Positions 10,753 through 21,789 of a DNA stretch of 64,000 nucleotides are shown here, in pieces; the first letter of the stretch is position 1; each line of letters opens with the position of its first letter. This DNA comes from Ryuthela nishihirai (lineage: Eukaryota; Arthropoda; Arachnida; Araneae; Heptathelidae). The DNA is taken from positions 1-64,000 of the forward strand of contig JAWZYU010000123.1 of assembly GCA_038380435.1 (NCBI GenBank), written 5' to 3'. The translations under genes and the position numbers were made by a program. The notes under the pieces were generated by a model. It was not told the origin of the DNA and did no database searches. It worked only from the letters and a program-made list of their open reading frames with translations.

Positions 10753-11354
10753 TGTGATGTTAACTCTTCGTTTGTCGGTCCCTCGGTTCGATCGCTATAC
10801 GCGACGGGTGAAAGAGTCTTTCGGATAGAATCAAACGGTTTATTCACAATTGCAGAGACCCGATACTGAGGCTCCTTCCCAATAAATTAGTCCAACTTCA
10901 GGCTTTACTTAAAAATAACAAAGATTTATTTAACCTTCCAACGTACTTGCTGGACGAGGACATATGCTCAATTACATGGATTACAACAACACCAGCTTAC
11001 TATGCCTGTTCAGCTGTATTTACAGAGCCAATGCCGCTATTTCCAGTCGGCATTCCCCAGCTTTCCTAATTCTCGTCCGTCTCCTTCCGTAACTCGACCA
11101 GCTCTCCTTTCATCGTTGCCAAACCCTTTCTTCCTTTCTTTTCTATGCCTCACCATCTGGGCGTCCGTTAGCCCTCAGGGACCCGGGTCACTTGCCAGCG
11201 GACACTAGCCGTTCCCTGTACACTGCTACTGCAATTAACTTTCCAGATGTCGGGAGAGAGAGCCTCCCCGTAGCATATGACTATTTTGGCGAAATCTAAA
11301 ATAAATATACACAGCCTGAACAAAAAAAAATCTAAAAAGGCCTCCAGCCTGACA
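10753..11354 (-). repeat. 5' LTR of the Gag-protease element
   Basis: 602 bp, reads as identical to 7231-7832. It should carry the promoter for the minus-strand transcript; I did not identify a convincing TATA box. Confidence 0.95.
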
Positions 11355-11615
11355 CCCCTCCTCCAACATTCTCTGAGCCTTCGGGATCCATGTGACCTGG
11401 CCATTTAGCCCATGGTGTGCAAAAAAGTACCGCTCAGAGGTAAAACAACCTAACTGTTGGATGGCCTTGACGGGAGGCTACCATCTGTCTCCCAACAGCT
11501 GTTCCAGTGGGTCCCCTCCCCCAACCTTCTCTGAGCCTTCGGGGTCCATGTGACCTGGCCATTTAGCCCATGGTGTGCAAAAAAAAGTGTTACTATTATG
11601 TAAAACAACCCAACC
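11355..11615 (+). mobile_element. SINE-1 (right part, after the LTR element)
   Basis: Resumes the interrupted tail unit at CCTCCAACATTCTCTGAGCC, then one further tail unit and an AACCC-type end near 11615. The last unit has lost the CCGCTCAGAGG block. Confidence 0.85.
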
Positions 11616-12550
11616 TTTAAAAATCTTATTAAAAAGTGGGGAAAACGAACCAACTCTTACAGATTAAACAAAATTAATATAAAAAATATTTAACAAAAGT
11701 TCAAATTAATTTGCTGTTCTCATGACGAACGAGGCGACATTGTTAACTTACAAAAAAAAAGCAAAAATCCCAAAAAAAGTTTTTTAATATATTTCGTAGC
11801 AAGATATCGTCTTGTTGGAAACTTCTCGGGATAAAAAAAAAGTTTGGATCCAAACATATTGCCACTATATACTCGGACGAGATTGTGGGTTTGGCCATTT
11901 CGAAATCGCACACCGAGACTCCGTAATTTTCGCGAATACGAGGCCAATATGCAAAGCGACCGGAACCGCCTTCAGGACTCGCCCTCTTCTGCTGTAAGTG
12001 GTTCGTCTGCCAGGCTCGCTCGAGCAGCGTGGCGCGTGTTCAATATGATGATGCCACTCAACGGAAGAGAAATACTGCTCTCTCGCGAAAGCTTCGGGAC
12101 GATTGTGCTTTGTTCGAAAATGAAGCTATCAATATTTGGCCCTTCCTGTAGCAATTTACATCCAATTTCGCGTCTAGATGAGCGAGAAGGGGGTGGGGGG
12201 GGGTTGGAGAGGAAGGGGGGGACAAAAGAACGCGTGGCAGGCGCGGAGGAAAGACATAGCGAGAGAGCGAGACAACAGGACGAACGTGCGTTGGGTTAAA
12301 ATGAAAAATACCGAAAATGTTCTCCGTAATCAAGGAAAGTATGCAAGACGATGGGAGGGAACGAAACCTGTGAGAGGAGACTCGGATGAAGAGAAGCGAG
12401 GTGATCTCCTTTTTTTTTAATTTGTTTCCCTTTTTTTTTATCCCTTTTCTTCTGTAGTTGATGATTGAGAGAGATCGAGTCAGGCAGAGCGAATGTTTGG
12501 AGTGTAGGAGCTGGAACTTGGAACTTTCACGAAGCCATTATGTATTCAGT
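11616..12550. other. Apparently single-copy, partly CpG-rich DNA
   Basis: From about 11840 the base composition changes to CpG-rich, non-repetitive sequence. An ORF at 11844-12299 (plus, 151 codons) has no recognisable domain. G-runs (about 12184-12225) and T-runs follow. It could be regulatory or part of an exon, but nothing decisive is visible. Confidence 0.4.
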
Positions 12551-12562
12551 CTAAAGCGTGGA

Positions 12563-15431
12563 TTTGGGTTGTTTTACCTCTGAGCGGCACTTTTTTTGTA
12601 CACTATGGGCTAAATGGCCAGGTCACGTGGATCCCGAAGGCTCAGAGAAGGTTGGGGGAGGGGACCCATTGGAACAGCTGTTGGGAGACAGATGGTAATC
12701 TCCCGTCAAGGCCATCCAGCGTGTTCTTTAACATTGGGTTGTTTTACCTCTGAGTGGCACTTTTTTGCACACCATGGGCTAAATGGCCAGGTCACAAGGA
12801 CCCCGAAGACTCAGAGAAGGTTGGGGGAGGGGACCTACTGGAACTCCTGCTGGGAGACAGATGGTAGTCTCCCGTAAAGGCCATTCTGCGTGTTCTTTAA
12901 CATTGGGTTGTTTTACCTCTGAGTGGCACTTTTTTGCACACCATGAGCTAAATGGCCAGGTCACAAGGACCCCGAAGACTCAGAGAAGGTTGGGGGAGGG
13001 GACCTACTGGAACTCCTGCTGGGAGACAGATGGTAGTCTCCCGTAAAGGCCATTCTGCGTGTTCTTTAACATTGGGTTGTTTTACCTCTGAGTGGCACTT
13101 TTTTGCACACCATGGGCTAAATGGCCAGGTCACAAGGACCCCGAAGACTCAGAGAAGGTTGGGGGAGGGGACCTACTGGAACTCCTGCTGGGAGACAGAT
13201 GGTAGTCTCCCGTAAAGGCCATCCTGCGTGTTCTTTAACATTGGGTTGTTTTACCTCTGAGTGGCACTTTTTTGCACACTATGGGCTAAATGGCCAGGTC
13301 ACAAGGACCCCGAAGACTCAGAGAAGGTTGGGGGAGGGGACCCAATGGAACAGCTGTTGGGAGACAGATGATAGTCTCCGTCAAGGCCATCCAGCGTGTT
13401 CTTTAACGTTGGATTGTTTTACCTCTGAGCGGCACTTTTTTGCATACCATGGGCTAAATGGCCAGGTCACAAGGACCCCAAAGACTCAGAGAAGGTTGGG
13501 GGAGGGGACCTACTGCAACAGCTGTTGGGAGACAGATGGTAGTCTCCCGTCAAGGCCATCCAGTGTGTTCTTTAATATTGGGTTGTTTTACCTCTGAGTG
13601 GCACTTTTTTGCACACCATGGGCTAAATGGCCAGGTCACAAGGACCCCGAAGACTCAGAAAAGGTTGGGGGAGGGGACCCACTGAAACAGCTGTTCGGAG
13701 ACAGATGGTAGTCTCCCGTCAAGGCCATCCAGCGTGTTCTTTAACGTTGGATTGTTTTACCTCTGAGCGGCACTTTTTTGCATACCATGGGCTAAATGGC
13801 CAGGTCACAAGGACCCCGAAGACTCAGAGAAGGTTGGGGGAGGGGACCCACTGGAACAGCTGTTGGGAGACAGATGGTAGTCTCCCGTCAAGGCCATCCA
13901 GCGTGTTCTTTAACATTGGGTTGTTTTACCTATGAGTGGCACTTTTTTGCACACCATGGGCTAAATGGCCAGGTCACAAGGACCCCGAAGGCTCAGAGAA
14001 GGTTGGGGGAGGGGACCCACTGGAACAGCTGTTGGGAGACAGATGGTAGCCTCCCATCAAGGGTTTTGGGTTACCTCTGAGTGGCACTTTTTTGCACACA
14101 ATGGGCTAAATGGCCAGGTCACAAGGACCCCAGTGGCTCAGAGAAAGTTGAGCGAGAGAACCCACTGGAACAGCTGTTGGGAGACAGATGGTAGTCTCCC
14201 GTCAAGGCCATCCAGCGTGTTCTTTAACATTGGGTTGTTTTACTCTGAGTGGCACTTTTTCGCATACCATAGGCTAAATGGCCAGGTCACATGGACCCCG
14301 AAGGCTCAGAGAAGGTTGGGGGAGGGGACCTACTGGAACACCTGCTGGGAGACAGATGGTAGTCTCCCGTCAAGGCCATCCAGCGTGTTCTTTAACGTTG
14401 GATTGTTTTACCTCTGAGCGGCACTTTTTTGCATACCATGGGCTAAATGGCCAGGTCACAAGGACCCCGAAGACTCAGAGAAGGGTGGGGGAGGGGACCT
14501 ACTGGAACAGCTGTTGGGAGACAGATGGTAGTCTCCCGTCAAGGCCATCCATTGTGTTTTTTAACATTGGGTTGTTTTACCTCTGAGTGGCACTTTTTTG
14601 CACACCATGGGCTAAATGGCCAGGTCACAAGGACCCCGAAGACTCAGAAAAGGTTGGGGGACGGGACCCACTGGTACAGCTGTTGGGAGACAGATGGTAG
14701 TCTCCCGTCAAGGCCATCCAGCGTGTTCTTTAACGTTGGATTCTTTTACCTCTGAGCGGCAATTTTTTGCATACCATGGGCTAAATGGCCAGGTCACAAG
14801 GACCCCAAAGGCTCAGAGAAGGTTGTGGGAGGGGACCCACTGGAACAGCTGTTGGGAGACAGATGGTAGCCTCCCATCAAGGGTTTTGGGTTACCTCTGA
14901 GTGGCACATTTTTGCACACAATGGGCTAAATGGCCAGGTCACAAGGACCCCAGTGGCTCAGAGAAAGTTGAGGGAGAGAATCCACTGGAACAGCTGTTGG
15001 GAGACAGATGGTAGTCTCCCGTCAAAGCCATCCAGCGTGTTCTTTAACATTGGGTTGTTTTACCTCTGAGGGGCACTTTTTCGCATACCATAGGCTAAAT
15101 GGCCAGGTCACATGGACCCCGAAGGCTCAGAGAAGGTTGGGGGAGGAGACCCATTGGAACAGCTGTTGGGAGACAGATGGTAGTCTGCCGTCAAGGCCAT
15201 CCAGCGTGTTCTTTAACGTGCACAGGGTATGGCTCTCCCGCACACGGGGCCACGGCTTAACGTCCCATCCGACGGACGGCGGCCTTTCCAAGCTCATCGG
15301 TGTCCCCTACTGACCGTGGGCACGGCGGGGAATTTTGCGGAGATAAGTCTCTACGCTGACCCAGCTGGGACTCGAACCTGGGAACTACAGATTACGAGCC
15401 TGGCGCCCTACCGACTGAGCCACCTCCGCCC
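12563..15431 (-). mobile_element. SINE-1 element A: head, body and 16 tandem tail units
   Basis: A 2,869-bp element on the minus strand: tRNA-like head and body (15213-15431) followed by 16 tail units, most at 169-bp spacing (AAATGGCCAGGTCAC at 12611, 12780, 12949, 13118 and so on); two are shortened. A 12-bp TSD CTAAAGCGTGGA flanks the whole (12551-12562, 15432-15443), so either the array arrived whole or it grew inside the inserted copy. The ORFs here are repeat artefacts. Confidence 0.93.
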
Positions 15432-15443
15432 CTAAAGCGTGGA

Positions 15444-15483
15444 ACGAGGCAGTGTGCCTAAAGGTCTCAGAAAGAGGGATAGT
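15444..15483 (+). mobile_element. RTE-like LINE scrap
   Basis: The block GTGTGCCTAAAGG plus CTCAGAAAGA matches the 3' coding region of the full RTE-like LINE near 46690. A second copy lies at 17052-17085. Confidence 0.6.
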
Positions 15484-17033
15484 TGGGTTGTTTTACCTTT
15501 GAGCGGCACTTTTTTGCACACCATGGGCTAAATGGCCAAGTCATATGGACCCCAAAGGCTCAGAGAAGGTTGGGGGAGGGGACCCACTGGAACAACTGTT
15601 TACAGACAGATGGTAGCCTCCCGTCAAGGCCATCCAGCGTGTTCTTCAATGGGTTGGACTGTTTTACCTCTGAGCGGCACTTTTTTTGAACACAATGGGC
15701 GAAATGGTCAGGTCACAAGGACCCCGAAGGTCCAGAGAAGGTTGAGGTGAAGGGACCAACTGGAACAACTGTTCACAGACAGATGGTAGCCTCCCGTCAA
15801 GGCCATCAGCGTGTTCTTTAACATTGGGTTGTTTTACCTGTGAGCGGCAATTTTTTTCACATCATGGGCTAAATGGCCAGGTCACATGGACCCCGAAGAC
15901 TCAGAGAAGGTTGGGGGAGGGGAGCCACTGGAACAGCTGTTGGGAGACAAATGGTAGTCTCCCGTCAAGGCCATCCAGCGTGTTCTTTAACGTTGGATTG
16001 TTTTACTTTTGAGCGGCACTTTTTTGCATACCATGGGCTAAATGGCCAGGTCACAAGAACCCCGAAGACTCAGAGAAGGTTGGGGGAGGGGACCCACAGG
16101 AACAGCTGTTGGGAGACAGATGGTAGTCTCCCGTCAAGGCCATCCAGCGTGTTCTTTAACACTGGATTGTTTTACCTCTGAGTGGCACTTTTTTGCACAC
16201 CATGGACTAAATGGGCAGGTCACAAGGACCCCGAAGTCTCAGAGAAGGTTGTGGGAGGGGACCCACTGGAACAGCTGTTGGGAGACAGATGGTAGCCTCC
16301 CATCAAAGGTTTTGGGTTGGGTTACCTATGAGTGGCACTTTTTTTTGCACACAATGGGCTAAATGGCCAGGTCACAAGGACCCCAGTGGCTCAGAGTAAG
16401 TTGAGGGAGAGAACCCACTGGAACAGCTGTTGGGAGACAGATGGTAGCCTCCCATGAAGGCCATCCAACGTGTTCTTTAACGTAGGATTATTTTACCTCT
16501 GAGTGGCACTTTTTTGCACACTATAGGCTAAATGGCCAGGTCACAAGGACCCCAGTGGCTCAGAGTAAGTTGAGGGAGAGAACCCACTGGAACAGCTGTT
16601 GGGAGACAGATGGTAGTCTCCCGTCAAGGCCATCCAGCGTGTTGTTTAACATTGGGTTGTTTTACCTCTGAGTGGCACTTTTTTGCACACCATGGGCTAA
16701 ATGGCCAGGTCACATGGACCCCGAAGGCTCAGAGAAGGTTGGGGGAGGGGACCCTCTGGAACAGCTGTTGGGAAACAGATGGTAGTCCCCCGTCAAGGCC
16801 ATCCAGCGTGTTTTTTAACGTGCACAGGGTATGGCTCTCCCGCACACGGCGCCACGGCTTAACGTCCCATCCGACGAATGGCGGCCTTTCCAAGCTCATC
16901 GGTGTCCCCTACTGACCGTGGGCACGGCGGGGAATTTTGCGGAGATAAGTCTCTACGCTGACCAAGCTGGGACTCGAACCTGGGAACTACAGATTACGAG
17001 CCTGACGCGTTACCGACTGAGCCACCTCCGCCC
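15484..17033 (-). mobile_element. SINE-1 element B with 8 tail units
   Basis: Same organisation as element A with 8 tail units. Its body shares rare variants with A (GGGCACGGCGGGG, AAGTCTCTACGC, CCACCTCCGCCCC) that other copies lack, and both are followed by CTAAAGCGTGGAACGAGGC. A and B are therefore related by local duplication rather than by independent insertion. Confidence 0.9.
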
Positions 17034-17086
17034 CTAAAGCGTGGAACGAGGCAGTGGGCTTAAAGGCCTCAGAAAGAGGGATAGTT

Positions 17087-18484
17087 GGACTGTTTTACCT
17101 CTGAGCGGCACATTTTTTTGTACACAATGCGCGAAATGGTCAGGTCACAAGGACCCCGAAGGTTCAGAGAAGGTTGAGGTGAGGGAACCAACTGGAACAA
17201 CTGTTGACAGACAGATGGTAGCCTCCCGTCAAGGCCATCCAACGTGTTCTTCAATGGGATGGACTGTTTTACCTCTGAGCGGCACTTTTTTTTGTACACA
17301 ATGGGCGAAATGGTCAGGTCACAAGGACCCCGAAGGTTCAGAGAAAGTTGAGGTGAGGGAACCAAGTGGAACAACTGTTCACAGACAGATGGTAGCCTCC
17401 CGTCAAGGCCATCCAGCGTGTTCTTTAACGTTGGATTGTTTTACCTCTGAGCGGCACTTTTTTTTTGTACACAATGGGCGAAATGGTCAGGTCACAAGGA
17501 CCTCGAAAGTTTAGAGAAGTTTGGGGGAGGGGACCCACTGGAACAACTGTTCACAGACAGATGGTAGCCTCCCGTCAAGGCCATGCTGCGTGTTCTTCAA
17601 TGGATTGGTCTGTTTTACCTCTGAGCGGCACTTTTTTTGTACACAATGGGCTAAATGATCAGGTGACAAGGACCCCGAAGGTTCAGAGAAGGTTGGGGGA
17701 GGGGACCCACTGGAACAGCTGTTGGGAGACAGATGGTAGCCTCCCGTCAAGGTCATCAGCGTGTTCTTTAGTGGGTTGGATTGTTGTACCTCTGAGCGGC
17801 ACTTTTTTGTACACAATGGGCTAAATTGTCAGGTCACAAGGACCCCGAAAGTTCAGAGAAGTTGAAGGTGAGGGGACCCACTGGAACAACTGTTCACAGA
17901 CAGATGGTAGCCTCTCGTCAAGGCCATCCAGCGTGTTCTTCAATGGATTGGACTGTTTTACCTCTGAGCGGCACTTTTTTTGTACACAATGGGCTAAATG
18001 GTCAGGTCACAAGGACCCCGAAGGTTCAGAGAAGGTTGGGGGAGGTGACCCACTGGTACAGCTGTTTTGAGACAGATGGTAGCCTGCCGTCAAGGCCATC
18101 AGCGTGTTCTTTAACATTGGGTTGTTTTACCTCTGAGCGGCACTTTTTTGCACATCATGGGCTAAATGGCCAGGTCACATGGACCCCGAAGTCTCAGAGA
18201 AGGTTGGGGGAGGGGACCCACTGGAACTGCTGTTGGGAGACAGATGGTAGCCTGCCGTCAAGGCATCCAGCGTGTTCTTTAACTTGCACAGGGTATGGCT
18301 CTACTGAACACGGAACCAGGGCTTAACGTCCCATCCGACTGACTACCAACTTTCCAAGCTAATCGGTGTTCCCTACTGACCGTGGGCAGGGCGGGTAAAT
18401 CTCAACCCTGACCCAGCTGGGACTCGAACCTGGGAACTACGGATTACGAGCCTGGCGCGCTACCGACTGAGCCACCCCCGCCCC
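17087..18484 (-). mobile_element. SINE-1 element C with 7 tail units
   Basis: Head and body at 18285-18484 and seven tail units, several with GTACACAATGGGC in place of GCACACCATGGGC and spacing of 170-177 bp. The C units form a distinct subfamily. Confidence 0.88.
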
Positions 18485-18508
18485 CACATTTCGTATAGTA
18501 TCAACAGT

Positions 18509-18655
18509 GGGGACAGGAGTAACTCAGTTGGTTGTGCGTCAAACTCGTAATCTGTAGTTTCCAGGTTGGAGTCCAGTTCAAAAATGGTGTCATTGTGACT
18601 TAGCCATTTAGACCATTATGTGAGGAAAAGCGGCACTCAGAAGTAAAATAACCCA
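18509..18655 (+). mobile_element. Diverged, internally deleted SINE-1
   Basis: A degraded head (AACTCAGTTGGT, CTCGTAATCTGTAGTTTCC) joins straight to the last part of a tail (TGACTTAGCCATTTAGACC) and ends in AACCCAAC. Most of the body is missing. Confidence 0.7.
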
Positions 18656-18752
18656 ACAATCAGCAGTAATTCTTATAAAGGTATATGAGATATTAAACCC
18701 CGGGGCCTAAATAGTAACCCTCACTTAAATTATAGCTTGCTAATTGAGTAGA

Positions 18753-18958
18753 GCCGTCCCGTGGCCGAGTGGTTAGCGCGCTTGGCTACTGATCTACTGG
18801 ACCTGGGTTCGAGCCCCGGGTAAGGCATGGCTGTTTGTGTTGTTTTCTGCTGAGGTCCTGCCATCCTCACAGATCCTTCTACTATGGCATATAAATTGAC
18901 AGGCTCCTGTCAGACCTCTGTGGCTAGCAGCTGCTTGAGGGGGTATTTATTTTTTATT
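18753..18958 (+). mobile_element. Full-length SINE-2 with 12-bp TSD
   Basis: Head with A box TGGCCGAGTGG and B box GGTTCGAGCCC, a T4 run, then the body and a TTTA-rich end. TSD TAATTGAGTAGA lies at 18741-18752 and 18959-18970. This is the reference copy for SINE-2. Confidence 0.93.
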
Positions 18959-18970
18959 TAATTGAGTAGA

Positions 18971-19257
18971 ATTGTAAATAGTACCCGGGTCTCAGAAGCC
19001 AGGGTGCCAAACGTTTGCTGTGGATGTGCAGATTTTCCTTTTCTTAGGAACTGAATTGTGCAGTTATTTTAGGAAATGTTTTTTGATCCTCCATGGGGAG
19101 ATCGAAATAATTTTTTGTAAATTTCTTTTTGTAAACGCTTGTTAATAAATTTATCAAAAAAAAAAAAATCCGCGCGCAATAATTCTGTTTGCAGCCTGGT
19201 CCGAAATTTTCATCTGATATTTTGAACCTATTTACATATTCTAACATTTACTGTACA
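18971..19257. other. No feature seen
   Basis: Moderately AT-rich DNA with poly-A/T runs and no recognisable element. Confidence 0.6.
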
Positions 19258-19268
19258 CTTGATACATT

Positions 19269-19733
19269 TTGCGCGCCAGGTTCGTAATCTGTAGTTCCCA
19301 GGTTCGAGTCCCAGCTGGGTCAGCGTTGAGATTTATCTCCGCAAAATTCCCCGCCCTGCCCACGGTCAGTAGGGGACACCGATGGGCTTGGAAAGGCTGC
19401 CGTCCGTCGGATGAGACGTTAAGCCGTGGCCCATGTGCGGGAGAGACATACCCTGTGCACGTTAAAGAACACGCTGGATGACATTGTCGAGAGGCTACCA
19501 TCTGTCTCCCAACAGCTGTTCCATTGGGTCCCCTCCCCCAACCTTCTCTGAGCCTTCGGGGTCCATGTGACCTGGCCATTTAGCCCATGGTGTGCAAAAA
19601 AGTGCTGCTCAGAGGTAAAACAACTCAACCCCTCCGCCAACCTTCTCTGAGCCTTCGGGGTCCTTGTGACCTGGCCATTTAGCCCATGGTGTGCAAAAAA
19701 GTGCCGCTCAGAGGTAAAACAATCCAATCCAAT
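19269..19733 (+). mobile_element. SINE-1 with truncated head and about 1.5 tail units
   Basis: It starts inside the head at GCGCGCCAGG, so the A box is lost. TSD CTTGATACATT lies at 19258-19268 and 19734-19744. The second tail unit starts midway at the CCAACC block. Confidence 0.9.
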
Positions 19734-19859
19734 CTTGATACATTAATTATAATAATTTATTTCCATTCGTTCCATAAAAAAAACTATTTATTACGACCAC
19801 AAAATAAAAAAATTTATTCCCAAAACAAACCAAAAAAAAATCACCATTCCGCCATATTT

Positions 19860-21260
19860 GTTATTTCCTTCCGCTCTGACCTTCATTCGAATTAGAACGC
19901 CTCGCATCACGCGCAGCAGTTAAAACCAACCGACTTCCTAATCTTTTCGTGATACCGTTTGCTTCGCACTGCACAGAAGCATTGGCGGGAACTTTCTGTC
20001 GTCGGCTGACTTTTCCGCGCCATAATTCACGCGGCAACCGGCACCTTGTTGCGTTGTGATCGCGCGCGCGAGACAGAAAGCGCGGGAGTCAACGGTATTA
20101 AGCAGCATTCCACAGCCTAAGGAGGAGTAAAGGGAACTGGGACTTCGTAGGGAGGGGAGGGAGACCTTTTGTACCATTAGGAAGATGTGTTGCAAGTGGG
20201 GGGGGGGAGGGAGAAAAGGAGGGATGATACTCAATCTGACGTAACGGGGGGGATGAGTTAATGTCTGCTACAGTTGGGAGGGATGTCGAGAATACTGCAA
20301 GCGCCAACTGTCTCGCACCAATTAAGTCCTCATCAGGAATCGGTCTCGGTCTCGCTCCACGGGTGCAATCCGGGCATTTCATATGAGTGAGAGCGCGCGC
20401 CACGGCCCAAAGGGGCCGGTATTTAATAAATCCGGGTCCCTCTCACGACAACACGAATTAGAGCAAGCATCTGCTGTTAATTAAACGCGCGCTCGTCCTG
20501 CTGAGGAGCGTGCGGCATTCACGGCACAGTGGCCAGATCCCTACGCAGTTGTATATATATATCTGTAATGCATCGAGTGAGGATGGGGGGGGAGATTATT
20601 TCCGTCCCCCCAGCCACTAAAACTTCCACAAGCTCTGCCCGGTTATTTGGTATCGGCGTATAAAGCTCTAGGTTCCCTCATTAACAACGGGAGCCGTTTC
20701 AATAACGGGCGCCGGTGTTCACGTCTACCACCTGCCCTCGCAGTGGCGCGAGCGCCGCGCGCTGGCTTGCTGCAGCGAATCGGTTGTTACCGACCAATCG
20801 GCAGTGTGTCGCGGGGCCCCCGAGCGCGTGTCTGCGTTCGCTAATCCGCCCCTGATGAGGGGTTAAAGGCTCGTAATGGCGACCGTTCTAAGCTTCGCGG
20901 AAAGCTAGAAGCGTCTGATGTGATTATTTCGGATTCAATACACGCGCAGAGTTCAAGTAGTGGCAGATCGTCTCGCTGCTGTTCCCCCTACCCGCGTGCA
21001 CGTTGCTTTCTGTTCCTCCTGACCACTTCAACCCGCCCGACTCGTGTGATTCTTACTCTCCCCCCCACCTCCTCAACTGGTGCTTACTGTGTTGTGTGAC
21101 ACGAGATTCGGGAATGGCGATTGGAGGCCAGATCGGTGTTATTAGGCAGTGCGGAAAGACGGAACGCACTCTTTGTGCAGGAAAAGTGCAATTTTAACGA
21201 GGGTTTCGTTGGTTGCAGGAGAGCGTTGAGGGATTATGTTCGATACTTTGGTTCTTTTGT
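19860..21260. other. CpG-rich, apparently single-copy island
   Basis: About 1.4 kb with many CpGs and CGCG runs and no repeat family seen elsewhere in the window, in contrast to its surroundings. Homeodomain-type AT cores (TTAATTAA near 20477, CTAATCC near 20841) and G-runs (20200, 20590) occur. Short ORFs have no domain. It could be a CpG-island promoter, 5' exon or enhancer; no splice structure can be fixed from sequence alone. Confidence 0.4.
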
Positions 21261-21295
21261 ACCGGTAATTGACACTTAAGGCAATTTATTCTCGT

Positions 21296-21485
21296 ATATA
21301 AAATTTTCTTCTATAAAAATAACGGTAACTTATAAAACTTCATTTTTTGAAAACAACGGTGACATTAAATTTTCCTCTATAAAAATAACGGTAACTTGTG
21401 AAATTTCCTCCATAAAAATTACGGTAACTTATAAAATTTCCTCTATAAAAATTACGGTAACTTATAAAATTTTCCTCTATAAAAA
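21296..21485. repeat. AT-rich minisatellite, ~35 bp units
   Basis: Repeats of a unit with TATAAAAATAACGGTAACTT, about five copies. One more copy lies right after the SINE-1 (22420-22445), so that SINE inserted into the array. Confidence 0.8.
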
Positions 21486-21789
21486 AGGGGTGGGGTGGCT
21501 CAGTCGGTAGCGAGCCAGGCTCGTAATCTGCAGTTCCCAGGTTCGAGTCCCGGCTTGGCCAACGTTGAGACTTATCTCCACAAAACTCCGCTCCCTGCCC
21601 ACGGTCAGTAGGGGACACCGATGGAGTTGGAAACGTCGCCGTCCGTCGGATGGGACGTTAAGCCGTGTCCCCGTGTGCAGGAGAGCCATACCCTGTGCAC
21701 GTTAAAGAACACTCTGGGTGGCCTTGACGGGAGGCTACCATCTATTTCCCAACAGTTGCTCCAATGAGTCCTCTCCCCCCCCCCCCCCC
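21486..21789 (+). mobile_element. SINE-1 (left part), split in its tail
   Basis: Head, body and the start of the tail up to a long C-run at about 21775, where a GC-rich sequence interrupts. The tail resumes at 22317-22412. Confidence 0.88.

Larger units (their letters stand above)
7231..11354 (-). mobile_element. Non-autonomous Gypsy-like LTR retrotransposon (Gag-protease only)
   Basis: A 4,124-bp element on the minus strand with 602-bp LTRs that read as identical (7231-7832 and 10753-11354), TG...CA ends and a 5-bp TSD CCCCT (7226-7230, 11355-11359). The internal region of 2,920 bp holds a tRNA-Ser-type primer-binding site, a leader, one intact ORF (Gag plus aspartic protease) and 454 bp before the 3' LTR. 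There is no room for reverse transcriptase, RNase H or integrase, so mobility would need Pol in trans. Matching LTRs and an open ORF imply recent insertion. Confidence 0.95.

Noticed and set aside
11844..12299. 151-codon ORF as a host gene
   Set aside because: No domain, no clear splice structure and composition-driven; kept only as part of a CpG-rich region.
12614..18326. More than 20 overlapping ORFs of 60-166 codons with similar proteins (GRGPTGTAVGRQMV type)
   Set aside because: They arise from the 169-bp SINE-1 tail repeat. Since 169 is not a multiple of 3, every frame recurs; the frames contradict each other and have no domain.
12563..18484. A CRISPR-like array (regular repeats)
   Set aside because: The units are contiguous 169-bp copies without spacers, inside a eukaryotic SINE, with no cas genes.
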